From Pseudomonas brassicacearum (GTDB lineage: Bacteria > Pseudomonadota > Gammaproteobacteria > Pseudomonadales > Pseudomonadaceae): a DNA stretch of 64,000 nucleotides. The stretch covers positions 5,394,001 through 5,458,000 of the forward strand of contig NZ_CP045701.2 of the NCBI RefSeq assembly GCF_009601685.2. The letters run 5' to 3'. The position numbers and the translations under genes were made by a program. Under the pieces are notes generated by a model, which searched no databases, was not told where the DNA came from, and saw only the letters and a list, made by a program, of their open reading frames with translations. How positions within the stretch are numbered: the stretch's first letter is position 1; each line of letters opens with the position of its first letter. Below are positions 1 through 11,997 of this stretch, in pieces.

Positions 1-136
1 GTTCGTTCTCGATGCCCCGCGGCGTACCCAGCCAGTGCACGGTGTAGCCGCGCGACTGGAATTCCCGGGCACAGGCCAGCGCCGGGAACACATGCCCGCC
101 GGTACCGCCCGCCATGATCAGCACGTTAGCGCCCAT
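1..136 (-). CDS. murG: MurG, UDP-GlcNAc:lipid I N-acetylglucosaminyltransferase (N-terminal 45 aa only)
   Basis: MurG adds GlcNAc to lipid I to make lipid II at the inner face of the membrane. Only the first 45 residues are in the window; the gene runs off the left edge. They begin [20 protein letters not shown], which contains the glycine-rich [11 protein letters not shown] loop characteristic of the MurG N-terminal domain. The ATG at 136 overlaps the end of ftsW by 11 nt, as expected for the last-but-few gene of the dcw cluster. The identification is secure although the protein is partial. Confidence 0.95.
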   Translation of the reverse strand, partial: MGANVLIMAGGTGGHVFPALACAREFQSRGYTVHWLGTPRGIENE

Positions 137-1343
137 GAGTCGGCTCCTCGGCGAAGTCGCTCTCCTGGAACTCCATCTCCTCGCTGCCCAGATGGGTTCG
201 ACTCTCCCATTCGATGCGCAGCAACAGGCCCAGACAGGCGCAGCAAATCACCAGGGAGCTGCCGCCATAACTGAGGAACGGCAGCGTCAGGCCCTTGGTC
301 GGCAACAGGCCGACGTTCACGCCGATGTTGATCAGGAACTGACCGATCCACAGGAACGACAAGCCATACGCCACGTAGGCGGCAAAAAACTGCTTGGCCT
401 TCTCGGCCCACAAACCGATGTACATGCCGCGCACGCAGACGAACACGAACAGGGCAACGGTGCACAAGGAGCCGACCACGCCGAGCTCTTCGGCCAATAC
501 CGAGAACACAAAGTCGGTGTGGGCTTCGGGCAGGTAGAACTGCTTCTGCACGCTGTTGCCCAGGCCCACGCCCAGCCATTCGCCGCGACCGAAGGCGATC
601 AGTGCCTGGGTCAATTGATAGCCGGAACCAAACTGGTCGGCCCACGGGTCGGTGAAGGTGATCAGGCGCGCCATCCGATAAGGCTGGGCCTGGACCAGCA
701 CGGTCACGGCTGCCACCGCCAGCGCCACCATCAGGATGAAGCGAAACAGCCCGACGCCCCCCAGGAACAGCATCGCCGCAGCGGCCCCCATCATGACCAC
801 GGTGGCGCCGAAGTCCGGCTCCATCAGCAGCAGGCCCGCCATGGGCAGCAGCACGATGAACGGCTTGAAAAAGCCCATCCAGCTCTCGCGCACTTCTTTC
901 TGGCGACGCACCAGGTAACCGGCGAGAAAAATCACCACGAAGACCTTGGCAATTTCCGAAGGCTGCACGTTGAAGAAGCTGAAGCCGATCCAGCGCATCG
1001 AACCGTTGACCTCGCGGCCAATGCCCGGCACCAGCACCATCACCAACAGACCGAAGGCGCCAAGCAGCATCATCCAGCCCAGGCGTTGCCAGGTGGCGAT
1101 CGGCACCATCATGGTGACGATGCAAGCGCCCAGGCCGATCACCAGGTAAATCAGGTGGCGGATCATGTGGTAAAGCGTGTTGCCCGACTGCACGGCGGCC
1201 ACTTCCGACGACGCGGAGGTGATCATCACCAGGCCAAGGCCCAGCAAGGCCAGGCAACCGGCGAGCATCGGGAAATCCAGGTCGATGCCGCGCCCGGTGA
1301 TCAGCGGCGACGGGTACGGCTTGATGATGTTCATCAGGCTCAT
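126..1343 (-). CDS. ftsW: FtsW, SEDS-family septal peptidoglycan polymerase
   Basis: A 405-aa polytopic membrane protein of the SEDS family, which polymerises lipid II at the septum together with FtsI. The sequence is almost entirely hydrophobic helices. It contains the SEDS-type loop around residues 265-275 ([12 protein letters not shown]) and the C-terminal [13 protein letters not shown] motif. The ATG at 1343 overlaps the stop of murD (TCATG arrangement), and its end overlaps murG. The acidic C-terminal tail after the last helix is cytoplasmic. It should act in the divisome with ftsL and ftsI of the same operon. Confidence 0.97.
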   Translation of the reverse strand: MSLMNIIKPYPSPLITGRGIDLDFPMLAGCLALLGLGLVMITSASSEVAAVQSGNTLYHMIRHLIYLVIGLGACIVTMMVPIATWQRLGWMMLLGAFGLLVMVLVPGIGREVNGSMRWIGFSFFNVQPSEIAKVFVVIFLAGYLVRRQKEVRESWMGFFKPFIVLLPMAGLLLMEPDFGATVVMMGAAAAMLFLGGVGLFRFILMVALAVAAVTVLVQAQPYRMARLITFTDPWADQFGSGYQLTQALIAFGRGEWLGVGLGNSVQKQFYLPEAHTDFVFSVLAEELGVVGSLCTVALFVFVCVRGMYIGLWAEKAKQFFAAYVAYGLSFLWIGQFLINIGVNVGLLPTKGLTLPFLSYGGSSLVICCACLGLLLRIEWESRTHLGSEEMEFQESDFAEEPTHGR

Positions 1344-2686
1344 GCCAAGTCCTCCGCGGCCCGGGCGAACAGCTGCCCGCGCTCTTCATAGTTCTTGAAC
1401 ATGTCGAAACTGGCGCAGGCCGGTGACAACAGCACCGCATCGCCCGGTTGCGCGAGGGCGCGGCACTGTTGCACCGCCTCGTCCAGCGAACCGACCCGGA
1501 CCAGCGGCACGGCATCGCCGAGGGCCTGGGCGATCAATTCGCGATCGCGACCCATCAGCACCACGGCGCGGCAGTTGGCCGCCACCGGGTCGCGCAGGTC
1601 CTTGAAGTCCGCACCCTTGCCGTCGCCGCCGGCAATCAGCACGAGCTTGCCTTGGATGTCCGCGCCCAGCCCTTCGATGGCCGCCAGTGCGGCACCGACA
1701 TTGGTGGCCTTGGAGTCGTTGTACCAAGCCACGCCGTCCAGGTCGCGCACCCACTGACAGCGGTGCTCAAGACCGGCGAAGCTGCGCAGGGCCGAGAGCA
1801 TGGCGTCGAACGGCAGGCCGACCGCATGCCCCAGGGCCAACGCGGCCAGGGCATTGGCCTGGTTGTGGGCGCCACGAATCTTCAGTTCGCGCACCGGCAT
1901 CAGGTTCTGGAATTCGAAGGCCAGGTATTTCTCGCCGTTCTCTTCGCGCAGCCCGAAGCCTTTGAAATCCGGCACGCCCAGGCCGAAGGACCAGCACGGC
2001 ATGCCCTCGCCCAACAATGGACGGGTCAGGGCGTCCTGGCGGTTGAACACCACTTGCCGGGCGCCACGGAAGATCCGGTGCTTGGCCAGGTGATAAGCCG
2101 GCAGGCCGCTATAGCGGTCCATGTGGTCTTCGCTGATGTTGAGCACGGTCGCCACTTCGGCGCCCAGGTGGTCGGTGGTTTCCAGCTGGAAGCTCGACAG
2201 CTCCATCACGTACAACTCGACGTCGTCACTGAGCAAGTCCAGCGCCGGGGTACCGAGGTTGCCGCCCACCGCGACGCGCTTGCCGGCCGCCGCCGCCATC
2301 TCGCCCACCAGGGTGGTGACGGTGCTCTTGGCATTGGAACCGCTGATGGCGACGATCGGCGCCTTGGCGTTACGCGCGAACAGCTCGATGTCGCCGGACA
2401 ATTTCACGCCACGGGCAGCCGCCGCCTGCAGGGCCGGAGTCGCCAGGGCCAGGCCAGGGCTCACGTAGAGCTCATCGGCGCGGCACAGGAATTCGACGTC
2501 CAGCTCGCCACAACGCACGTCCACCTGCGGATAGTCACGGCGCAGCGTGGCCAGCTCAGGTGGATTTTCCCGCGTATCGGCCACGGCAAACGACACGCCC
2601 CGGTTCGCCAGGAAGCGAACCAGGGACATGCCGCTCTTGCCGAGGCCGACAACGATGCGGAAGTGGTCAGAAGCGATCAGGGACAC
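1340..2686 (-). CDS. murD: MurD, UDP-N-acetylmuramoylalanine--D-glutamate ligase
   Basis: Cytoplasmic Mur ligase of 448 aa that adds D-glutamate to UDP-MurNAc-L-Ala. The central ATPase P-loop is seen as SGSNAKSTVTTLV near residue 115; Pseudomonas MurD often carries SNAKST in place of the usual TNGKST. The Mur ligase NDSKATN motif is in the second half. The start is a GTG at 2686, followed directly by MSLIASDHFRIVVG, a typical Rossmann-like N-terminus. It overlaps ftsW by 4 nt and follows mraY after a gap of only 5 nt. Confidence 0.97.
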   Translation of the reverse strand: MSLIASDHFRIVVGLGKSGMSLVRFLANRGVSFAVADTRENPPELATLRRDYPQVDVRCGELDVEFLCRADELYVSPGLALATPALQAAAARGVKLSGDIELFARNAKAPIVAISGSNAKSTVTTLVGEMAAAAGKRVAVGGNLGTPALDLLSDDVELYVMELSSFQLETTDHLGAEVATVLNISEDHMDRYSGLPAYHLAKHRIFRGARQVVFNRQDALTRPLLGEGMPCWSFGLGVPDFKGFGLREENGEKYLAFEFQNLMPVRELKIRGAHNQANALAALALGHAVGLPFDAMLSALRSFAGLEHRCQWVRDLDGVAWYNDSKATNVGAALAAIEGLGADIQGKLVLIAGGDGKGADFKDLRDPVAANCRAVVLMGRDRELIAQALGDAVPLVRVGSLDEAVQQCRALAQPGDAVLLSPACASFDMFKNYEERGQLFARAAEDLA

Positions 2687-2691
2687 TCGTT

Positions 2692-3774
2692 CTACCTCAG
2701 CTTCAGGGTGGCAAGGCCGACCAGGACCAGAATCACGGTGATGATCCAGAAACGGACGATCACGCGTGGCTCGGGCCAGCCCTTGAGTTCAAAGTGGTGG
2801 TGGATCGGCGCCATGCGAAATACCCGGCGGCCGGTCAATTTAAAGGACGCAACCTGAATGACGACTGACAGGGTCTCCATCACGAATACACCGCCCATGA
2901 TGAACAGGACGATTTCCTGGCGAACGATGACGGCGATGGTGCCCAGGGCCGCGCCCAGCGCCAACGCGCCGACGTCGCCCATGAAGACTTGCGCCGGGTA
3001 GGTGTTGAACCACAGGAAGCCCAGGCCGGCACCGATCAGCGCACCGCAGAACACGATCAACTCGCCCGCCCCCGGCACATAAGGAATCAGCAGGTATTCG
3101 GCGAATTTCACGTTACCCGACAGGTAGCAGAAGATCCCCAGGGCGCCGCCGACCATGACCGTGGGCATGATCGCCAGGCCATCGAGGCCGTCGGTGAGGT
3201 TGACCGCGTTGCTCGAACCGACGATCACCAGGTAGGTCAGCACGATGAAGCCTGCGCCCAGCGGAATGCTGTAGTCCTTGAGCATCGGCAGGATCAGGGT
3301 GGTCTCTACCGGCGAGGCGGCGGTCATATAAAGGAAGATCGCCGCGCCTAGGCCGAACACCGACTGCCAGAAATACTTCCAGCGGCTTGGCAGCCCACGG
3401 GAGTTCTTCTCGATGACCTTGCGATAGTCGTCGACCCAACCGATGGCGCCAAAGAGCAAGGTCACCAGCAGCACGACCCAGACATACCGGTTCGCCAGGT
3501 CGGCCCAGAGCAACGTACTGATGCCGATGGACGACAGGATCAGCGCGCCGCCCATGGTCGGGGTGCCGGATTTGGACAGGTGCGACTGCGGGCCGTCGTT
3601 ACGGACCGACTGGCCGATCTGCAGGTTCTGCAGGGTGCGGATCATCCACGGGCCCAGGAACAGCGACAACGACAGCGCGGTCAGCACACCCAGGATCCCG
3701 CGCAGGGTCAGGTACTGGAAGACCGCGAAGCCTTTGTGGAACTGTTGCAGGTACTCCGCTAGCAGCAGCAGCAT
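2692..3774 (-). CDS. mraY: MraY, phospho-N-acetylmuramoyl-pentapeptide transferase
   Basis: Integral membrane enzyme (360 aa) that transfers phospho-MurNAc-pentapeptide to undecaprenyl phosphate, forming lipid I. The family's acidic motifs are present: [16 protein letters not shown] and [11 protein letters not shown] chose the ATG at 3774 ([11 protein letters not shown]) because it gives the standard length and shares one base with the murF stop (TAATG). The longer open frame upstream begins with a non-conserved MRRLHGETL extension inside murF. Confidence 0.97.
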   Translation of the reverse strand: MLLLLAEYLQQFHKGFAVFQYLTLRGILGVLTALSLSLFLGPWMIRTLQNLQIGQSVRNDGPQSHLSKSGTPTMGGALILSSIGISTLLWADLANRYVWVVLLVTLLFGAIGWVDDYRKVIEKNSRGLPSRWKYFWQSVFGLGAAIFLYMTAASPVETTLILPMLKDYSIPLGAGFIVLTYLVIVGSSNAVNLTDGLDGLAIMPTVMVGGALGIFCYLSGNVKFAEYLLIPYVPGAGELIVFCGALIGAGLGFLWFNTYPAQVFMGDVGALALGAALGTIAVIVRQEIVLFIMGGVFVMETLSVVIQVASFKLTGRRVFRMAPIHHHFELKGWPEPRVIVRFWIITVILVLVGLATLKLR

Positions 3775-5141
3775 TAATGTTTCTCCGTGGAGGCGCCGCA
3801 CAGCGCCGCGACGATGTTTTCCATCGCTGCGCTACGTGAGCCCTTGATCAATAAGGTGGTGTTCGGGTCCTGCTCGGCGCCCAGGGCCTGGATCAGTTCG
3901 GCCTGAGTGGTGAAATGCCGTGCGTGTTCGCCAAACGCGGCGACCGCATGCGCCATCATCGGGCCGACCGCATACAGCGCGTCGACCTTGCCGCGCGCAT
4001 AGGCACCGACGTCGTGATGCCCCTGTTGCGCCCACTCGCCCAGTTCGCCGATATCCCCCAGCACCAGCACGGTACGGCCGGAAAAACTGGCAAGGATATC
4101 CACGGCCGCGCACATGGACGACGGGTTGGCGTTATAGGTGTCATCGATCACGCGCATGCCGTTGCTGGCCAGTTGCGCGACGGAGCGCCCCTTGACCGGC
4201 TGCACGGCATTCAGCCCGGCAACAATGCCCGGCAGCGACACGCCCAGCGCATGGGCGGCAGCCGCCGCGGCCAGGGCGTTGGCAACGTTATGGGTGCCAA
4301 GCAGGTTCAACTGCACCCGCTCGGCACCAACCGGGCTGTGCAGGTTGAAAGCCGGGCAACCGCGAGCATCGCGGTCCAGGTGGCTGGCGTAGAAATTCGC
4401 GGCGGGGTTGCTCAGGGCGAAGGTCAGCACCTTGCGCGCCCCCGCCCGGGCCTTCCAGATGTCGAAGGCTTTGTCGTCGAGATTCAGCACGGCGACGCCA
4501 TCGGCATCCAGCCCCTCGATGATCTCGCCCTTGGCCTCGACGATTTTTTCCGGGCCGCCGAACTCGCCGACGTGGGCAGTCCCAGCGTTGTTGAGCACCG
4601 CCACGTGGGGCTTGGTCATGGCCACGGTGTAGGCAATCTCGCCGAGCCGCGAAGCGCCCAGCTCGATGACGGCGGCGCTGTGTTCCGGCGCCAGCTCCAG
4701 CAGAGTCAGCGGCACGCCGAGGTCGTTGTTCAGGTTGCCACGGGTCGCCAGCACCGGACCGCGGGTGCGCAGGATGCTGGCAAGCATTTCCTTGACCGTG
4801 GTCTTGCCGCTGGAGCCGGTGATGGCTGCGACCGGGTTGCCATATGCCGCGCGGTTCAGCGCACCGAGCTGGCCCAGGGCCTGGCGGGTGTCGTTGACGA
4901 GCAATTGCGGCAACGTGCTGTTGGTCACTTCGCGCTCGACCAGGGCGGCGACCGCACCTTTGCCCGCGACTTCGTTCAAGTAATCGTGGCCATCGAAACG
5001 CGGTCCAGTCAGGGCGACAAACAATTGCCCCGGCGTGATCGCCCGGCTGTCGATGCTGACGCCGTCAAAGGTGGCGTCCGCGGCGATGAGGCGCGCATTC
5101 AGGGCGTTGGTCAGCTCACTGAGTTTCAAGGCCTTAAGCAT
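3774..5141 (-). CDS. murF: MurF, UDP-MurNAc-tripeptide--D-alanyl-D-alanine ligase
   Basis: Mur ligase of 455 aa that attaches D-Ala-D-Ala to UDP-MurNAc-tripeptide in the cytoplasm. The ATP-binding loop [14 protein letters not shown] and the ligase motif [11 protein letters not shown] are visible. The ATG at 5141 ([10 protein letters not shown]) is preferred over a TTG two codons upstream at 5147; either overlaps the 3' end of murE. The stop shares a base with the mraY start, so translation is probably coupled. Confidence 0.96.
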   Translation of the reverse strand: MLKALKLSELTNALNARLIAADATFDGVSIDSRAITPGQLFVALTGPRFDGHDYLNEVAGKGAVAALVEREVTNSTLPQLLVNDTRQALGQLGALNRAAYGNPVAAITGSSGKTTVKEMLASILRTRGPVLATRGNLNNDLGVPLTLLELAPEHSAAVIELGASRLGEIAYTVAMTKPHVAVLNNAGTAHVGEFGGPEKIVEAKGEIIEGLDADGVAVLNLDDKAFDIWKARAGARKVLTFALSNPAANFYASHLDRDARGCPAFNLHSPVGAERVQLNLLGTHNVANALAAAAAAHALGVSLPGIVAGLNAVQPVKGRSVAQLASNGMRVIDDTYNANPSSMCAAVDILASFSGRTVLVLGDIGELGEWAQQGHHDVGAYARGKVDALYAVGPMMAHAVAAFGEHARHFTTQAELIQALGAEQDPNTTLLIKGSRSAAMENIVAALCGASTEKH

Positions 5142-6596
5142 GGGCAACCTCCCACGCGGTCAGGGCGTGATCGGCTTCCACCAGGTCGGAGAAAGCATGG
5201 CGTTCGCCGTTGATTTCCTGATAGTCCTCGTGCCCCTTGCCGGCCAGGACGATGACATCATCCGCCGAGGCGCTGGCGATCAATTGGGCGATGGCCTGGC
5301 CGCGACCGGCCACGAAGGTGACGTTATCCACAGCCGTAAAACCGGCGCGGATGTCGTCGAAAATCCGTAGCGGGTCTTCGCTGCGTGGGTTGTCATCGGT
5401 GACCAGCACGCCGTCTGCCAAGCGCTCGACCACTTCGGCCATCAACGGACGCTTGCCGCGATCGCGATCGCCACCGCAGCCGAACAGGCACAGCAGCCGA
5501 CCCTTGGCGTGAGGACGCAGGGCCGTAAGAACTTTTTCCAAGGCGTCGGGGGTGTGGGCGTAGTCGACCACCACCAGCGGCTGAGTACCGCCACCCAGGC
5601 GCTGCATGCGACCGGCCGGGCCTTCGAGCTTCGGCAGGACCTTGAGGATTTCGTCCAGCGCGTAGTCCAGGCCGAGCAAGGCACCGATGGCTGCCAATAC
5701 GTTGCTCAGGTTGAAGCGACCGAGCAAGGTGCTGCGCAAATGGTGCTCGCCCTGGGGCGTGACCAGCGTGGCGCGCACGCCTTCGTCATTGAATTGCGCC
5801 TGGCGTACATAAAGGTAGGCGCTGGCATCTTCCAGGCTGTAGGTGATCAACCGGGACTCGCGCTTTTCGGCAGCCAATTGCCGGCCGAATTCGTCATCGA
5901 GGTTGATGACCCGGCACTTCAGGTCATTCCAGGCAAACAGCTTGGCCTTGGCTTCACCGTAGGCCTGCATGGTGCCGTGGTAATCCAGGTGATCCCGGGA
6001 CAGGTTGGTCAACACCGCGACATCGAACGCCAGCGCGGTCACACGGCCCTGGTCCAAACCATGGGAAGAGACCTCCATCGCAACGGCCTTGGCACCGGCC
6101 TTTTTCAGGTCCGCCAGGGTCGCTTGCACGGCTATTGGGTTCGGCGTGGTGTGCAGGCCGCTTTCCAATGCGCCATGGAAGCCGTTGCCCAGGGTCCCGA
6201 CAATGCCGCAATGCTGGCCGAGCAGGTCCAAAGCCTGGGCCACCAGTTGGGTCACGCTGGTCTTGCCGTTGGTGCCGGTCACGCCCACCAGGTTCAGGTG
6301 ACGGCTCGGGTCACCATAAAAACGCCCGGCGATATCCGACAGTTGCGCCGCCAGGCCCTTGACTGGAATCAGCGGAACGTCGGTGATCGGCAGCACGGTC
6401 GCGCCTTGTACTTCATAAGCCACAGCAGCCGCGCCACGTTTCAGGGCATCGGCGATGTGGTCACGGCCATCGAAACGAGCGCCCGCCACTGCCAGGAACA
6501 AGTCCCCGGCGCGTACATTGCGACTGTCCAACGCCAATTCGCGAATCAGCAGATCGTGACCGGCGTGGGCAAAAATCTTGTTCAGGCTCAGGGACA

Positions 6597-6597
<1 letters not shown>
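5134..6597 (-). CDS. murE: MurE, UDP-MurNAc-L-Ala-D-Glu--meso-diaminopimelate ligase
   Basis: Mur ligase of 487 aa that adds the third stem-peptide residue. The P-loop GVTGTNGKTSVTQLV is near residue 110. The DNPRSEDP motif in the C-terminal domain is the signature of enzymes using meso-diaminopimelate rather than lysine, as expected for a Gram-negative. The ATG at 6597 overlaps the ftsI stop by 1 nt and the end overlaps murF. Confidence 0.97.
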
Positions 6598-8625
<2,028 letters not shown>

Positions 8626-8629
<4 letters not shown>

Positions 8630-9573
8630 CGCAACTTCTCCGCGACACGCATGACCGCGCTACGGGCGCGCGGGTTGACCTTGAGCTCGGCCTCGGAGGC
8701 GAACTGCGCCTTGCCATGGATCTTGATTTTCGGCACGAAGGCTTCGAAACGCACCGGCAGGTTGCGCGGCAGGTTATCGGCTTCGCCCTTGGTGAGTTTG
8801 CGCATGAACAGCTTGACGATGCGGTCTTCCAGGGAGTGGAAGCTGATCACCACCAGCCGACCGCCGATCTCTAGCGCTTCAAGCGCCGCTTCGAGACCGA
8901 CTTCCAGATCGCCCAGCTCGTTATTGACGTGAATGCGCAAGCCTTGGAAAGCCCGGGTTGCCGGGTTCTTGCCCTTTTCCCAGGCCGGATTGGCAACCTT
9001 CAGCACCTCGGCCAGGTCGCCGGTGCGCTCGAATGGCTTGATGTCGCGCCGCTCGACCACGGCACGGGCCATGCGCCCGGAGAAACGCTCTTCACCGTAT
9101 TCCTTGAAGACACGGGCGATTTCTTCCACCGGGGCAGTGTTGACGAATTCGGCGGCGCTGATTCCACGGGACGGGTCCATGCGCATGTCCAGCGGGCCGT
9201 CATTGAGGAAACTGAAGCCACGCTCCGGGTCGTCCAGCTGTGGCGAAGACACGCCCAGGTCGAGCAGCACGCCACTGACCTTGCCGGCCAGGCCACGCTC
9301 GGCGACTTCCGAAGCCAGCTCGGCAAAGCTGCGCTGCACAATGACAAAGCGGCCGTCTTCGGCCGCCAGCGCTTGCCCGGTGGCAATCGCTTGAGGATCC
9401 TTGTCGAACCCCAGCAACCGGCCACCCGGACCGAGCTTGCTGAGAATCAACCGGCTGTGTCCGCCACGCCCGAACGTGCCGTCCAGATAGCAGCCATCAG
9501 GACGTACGGCGAGAGCCTCGACGGCCTCGTCCAACAGTACGGTGATGTGGTTAAAGCCGCTATCAATAGTCAC
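8626..9573 (-). CDS. rsmH: RsmH, 16S rRNA (cytosine-1402-N4)-methyltransferase
   Basis: SAM-dependent methyltransferase (315 aa, formerly MraW) that methylates C1402 of 16S rRNA. The conserved N-terminus [13 protein letters not shown], the SAM-binding [10 protein letters not shown] and the [11 protein letters not shown] and [13 protein letters not shown] ([12 protein letters not shown]) motifs are present. It starts with GTG at 9573, sharing GTGA with the mraZ stop. It is the usual second gene of the dcw cluster. Confidence 0.97.
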
Positions 9574-10025
9574 AGGATCAAATCACGCAGTTCATCAGGC
9601 ATGGCGCCCGGTTGTTGAATAGCAGCAAGGTCAGCGGCAGAAACCGCATTCCAGGCATCTTCGTCCCACAGTTGGAACTTGTTCAGTTGGCCCACCAGCA
9701 TCGCGCGCTTATCCAGCTTGGCGTACTCGCGCAGGCGCGGCGGCACCAGGAAACGACCGCTGCCGTCGAGTTCGAGGTCGACGGCATTACCAATCAGCAA
9801 GCGTTGCAAGCGGCGGTTTTCTTCACGCAGCGAAGGCAGTGCGCGCAGTTTGGTTTCGATGATTTCCCACTCATCAAGGGGGTAAACGCACAAACATGGG
9901 TCAACAGCGTCGATCGTGACGATTAATTGCCCGGAACTTCGCGAAACGAGCTCGTCACGATACCGGCTGGGCATGGCGAGCCGGCCTTTTGCATCGAGAC
10001 TGATAGCGTTAGCTCCGCGAAACAC
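9570..10025 (-). CDS. mraZ: MraZ, dcw-cluster transcriptional regulator
   Basis: A 151-aa AbrB-like DNA-binding protein made of two MraZ repeats, seen as the [13 protein letters not shown] and [14 protein letters not shown] segments. MraZ proteins repress their own operon by binding direct repeats downstream of the promoter. A matching three-repeat array lies just upstream (10068-10094). The start is GTG at 10025 with a GGAG ribosome-binding site about 10 nt away. Confidence 0.96.
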   Translation of the reverse strand: MFRGANAISLDAKGRLAMPSRYRDELVSRSSGQLIVTIDAVDPCLCVYPLDEWEIIETKLRALPSLREENRRLQRLLIGNAVDLELDGSGRFLVPPRLREYAKLDKRAMLVGQLNKFQLWDEDAWNAVSAADLAAIQQPGAMPDELRDLIL

Positions 10026-10067
10026 GTCTGCGTTTCTCCACTTTTTGGCGTTTTACCTTCAAAAAAA

Positions 10068-10094
10068 CCCACTTCATGCCACTTTCCGCCACTT
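10068..10094 (-). promoter_or_regulatory. Candidate MraZ operator (three 10-bp direct repeats)
   Basis: Read on the minus strand, AGTGGC, AGTGGC and AGTGGG occur with exact 10-nt periodicity (AGTGGCGGAA, AGTGGCATGA, AGTGGGTTTT). This matches the known MraZ site layout of TGGGN-type boxes separated by 5 nt. A further AGTGGAGAAA lies closer to the gene. The array lies just downstream of the predicted promoter, where binding would block transcription. Confidence 0.75.
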
Positions 10095-10100
10095 GCGCAC

Positions 10101-10130
10101 ACTATAGGAATGCGCCCACCGCACCGTCAA
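10101..10130 (-). promoter_or_regulatory. Predicted sigma70 promoter of the dcw operon (Pmra)
   Basis: On the minus strand TTGACG (10130-10125) and TATAGT (10106-10101) are separated by 18 nt, close to consensus. Transcription would start near 10094, at the edge of the MraZ boxes and about 70 nt upstream of the mraZ GTG. Confidence 0.7.
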
Positions 10131-10332
10131 GGCGCGCAATGAAGGAAAAGCCTTATAGATCGGAGATTTAGGAACGTTTCAGGAGGGGTAACAAGAATGT
10201 GACGTAGGAAATTTCGCCCAAACCTGAGACAGCGCAGGGAACTGCGCGCACAAGTTAAAGTGATTTATTAAGAGTAAGATTTTTTTGGTATTAGGAATTG
10301 CGTCTGCCAGTGATTCTGGCAGGAAGGGAAAA
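10131..10332. other. Intergenic region between dcw promoter and rnpB
   Basis: No coding signal. It is moderately AT-rich, and near 10306-10323 there is a CTGCCAG...CTGGCAG hairpin just beyond the RNase P RNA 3' end. The hairpin has no clear T-run, so it may be a processing or termination element. Confidence 0.4.
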
Positions 10333-10689
10333 GGTGGAGAGTCGATCTGTAAGCCGGGTTCTGTCTTGAACAGTCATTCATCTACGATGGCCATCACTGG
10401 ACATCTTTAGCAACCTACCCGGTCCCAGCGCGGGCCACGCCTTGGGACCCTATTTGGTCTTGCTCCAAGTGGGGTTTACCTAGCCACGAACTGTTGCCAG
10501 CCGTGCGGTGCGCTCTTACCGCACCTTTTCACCCTTACCGGCGCCGAAGCGCTTAGGCGGTTATTTTCTGTGGCACTTTCCGTAGGCTCACGCCTCCCAG
10601 GCATTACCTGGCACTTCGCCCTATGGAGCCCGGACTTTCCTCCCCCCCCTAATTCTCATAGAGGGCAGCGACTGTCCGATCGACTCTCC
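10333..10689 (-). ncRNA. rnpB: RNase P catalytic RNA (class A)
   Basis: About 355 nt. On the minus strand it begins GGAGAGTCGATCGGACAG and ends with the complementary GATCGACTCTCC, the terminal P1 pairing of bacterial type A RNase P RNA. Internal conserved segments include GGAGGAAAGTCCGGGCTCC, the P4 partner region, and ACAGAACCCGGCTTA near the 3' end. It processes tRNA 5' leaders with RnpA. Its place between mraZ and rsmI is typical for Pseudomonas. Confidence 0.96.
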
Positions 10690-10761
10690 GCCGCGAAGGT
10701 TAACGGCAGAGCGCTTGAAGAACAAGCGCTAAAAGCCTTTGGCCTGCCCCGCACCTTGGTT

Positions 10762-11667
10762 TCACTGACCTTTCTGTTTTTCCAGCGCGACCTGGTACAG
10801 CACATTCTTGCGCTCGCCAGTGATCTGGGCCGCAAGGGCCGCGGCACGCTTGAGTGGCATTTCCTCGAGCAGCAGGTTCAGGATGCGCATCGCTTCGCTG
10901 CTGACAGCGTCTTCACTTTCCGGCGCTGTCCACCCAGCCACCAGCACAACACATTCACCGCGCTGCTGGTTGCTGTCGCTTTCGACGAAGGCTCGCAGCT
11001 CCGCCAACGGCAACCCCTTGAGGGTTTCAAACGTCTTGGTCAACTCACGAGCCAACAACGCCGGACGCTCAGGGCCGAACACCTGCTCCATGTCTTGCAG
11101 GCATTCAAGGATGCGGTGCGGCGCCTCATAGAAGATCAGCGTGCGCGGCTCTTCCTTTATAGCCTCCAGGCGCGCCCGTCGCCCCACCGCCTTGGCCGGC
11201 AGGAAACCTTCGAAGATGAAACGGTCCGACGGCAGGCCTGCCGCCGACAGCGCCGCGATCAATGCACAAGCCCCCGGCACCGGCACCACGCTGATGCCCG
11301 CCGCCCGAGCCTGACGCACCAGATGATAGCCAGGGTCGGAAATCAGCGGCGTACCGGCATCGGAAATCAGCGCGACGTTATCGCCCGCCAGCAGCCGGGT
11401 AATGAAACGACTGCCTTCATCCCGTTCATTGTGTTCGTGACAGGCTGCCAACGGCGTGGAAATGCCGAAATGCTGCAGCAGGCGCTGGGAGTGGCGCGTG
11501 TCTTCAGCTGCGATCAACGCAACCTCCTGCAGGATTTTCAGCGCCCGGGCACTGATATCGTCCAGGTTGCCGATGGGCGTCGCCACCACATAAAGCGAGC
11601 CGGCAGCGGAATTCAAAGCACCTGGAGCAGTCAAAACGCGCACCTCATGATCGGTAAAAACCGCCAT
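10762..11667 (-). CDS. rsmI: RsmI, 16S rRNA (cytidine-1402-2'-O)-methyltransferase
   Basis: SAM-dependent tetrapyrrole-methylase-fold enzyme (301 aa). The family signature SLYVVATPIGNLDDIS is near the N-terminus, with AEDTRHSQRLLQHFGI and ALISDAGTPLISDPG following. It modifies the same C1402 nucleotide of 16S rRNA that RsmH methylates on the base, and both genes are in this window. The start is ATG at 11667. It diverges from lpoA across a 330-bp region. Confidence 0.97.
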   Translation of the reverse strand: MAVFTDHEVRVLTAPGALNSAAGSLYVVATPIGNLDDISARALKILQEVALIAAEDTRHSQRLLQHFGISTPLAACHEHNERDEGSRFITRLLAGDNVALISDAGTPLISDPGYHLVRQARAAGISVVPVPGACALIAALSAAGLPSDRFIFEGFLPAKAVGRRARLEAIKEEPRTLIFYEAPHRILECLQDMEQVFGPERPALLARELTKTFETLKGLPLAELRAFVESDSNQQRGECVVLVAGWTAPESEDAVSSEAMRILNLLLEEMPLKRAAALAAQITGERKNVLYQVALEKQKGQ

Positions 11668-11997
11668 TGTAGCGTGTAGCGGCGGCCTCGGCTGTTCGCG
11701 GTAAACTTGCTTGCGCTCATCCGTGCCTGTAGGAGCTGACGAGTGAAGCGAGGCTGCGATCTTTCCCCAGCCACTTGAATCTCAAGCGAAAGATCAAAAG
11801 ATCGCAGACTGCGCCAGCGCCTACCGAGCCCAGCGGAGGTTTGCGCCCTCGCCACAAAGGCTCAATACCCGGTCTTTTGTGCTACGCCGCACTCTTTGAA
11901 ATACCTAAATTGATCGATTCACACCACTAACATCGCGCCCCGGCCAGTGCTTGGGTACAATTCGACGCTAATTTGATCTCGTATCAGGAACACTTAC
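11668..11997. other. Divergent rsmI/lpoA intergenic region with a long-hairpin repeat
   Basis: Holds one copy of the GTAGGAGCTG-type inverted repeat (11729-11823). The right half must carry the lpoA promoter; I see no near-consensus -35/-10 pair. No open frame here has a recognisable product. Confidence 0.5.
11729..11823. repeat. GTAGGAGCTG-type long-hairpin repeat, copy 1
   Basis: A 95-bp imperfect palindrome. The left arm is GTAGGAGCTG...AGGCTGCGATCTTT, the right arm AAAGATCGCAG...CAGCGCCTAC. The same family recurs at 34520, 39113, 59671 and 63359 and differs from the GTGGGAGCGAGC REPIN family. Confidence 0.85.

Noticed and set aside
114..1391. A 425-codon open frame antisense to ftsW
   Set aside because: It is the complementary reading of ftsW in a GC-rich genome; the product is a His/Gln-rich composition with no recognisable domain.
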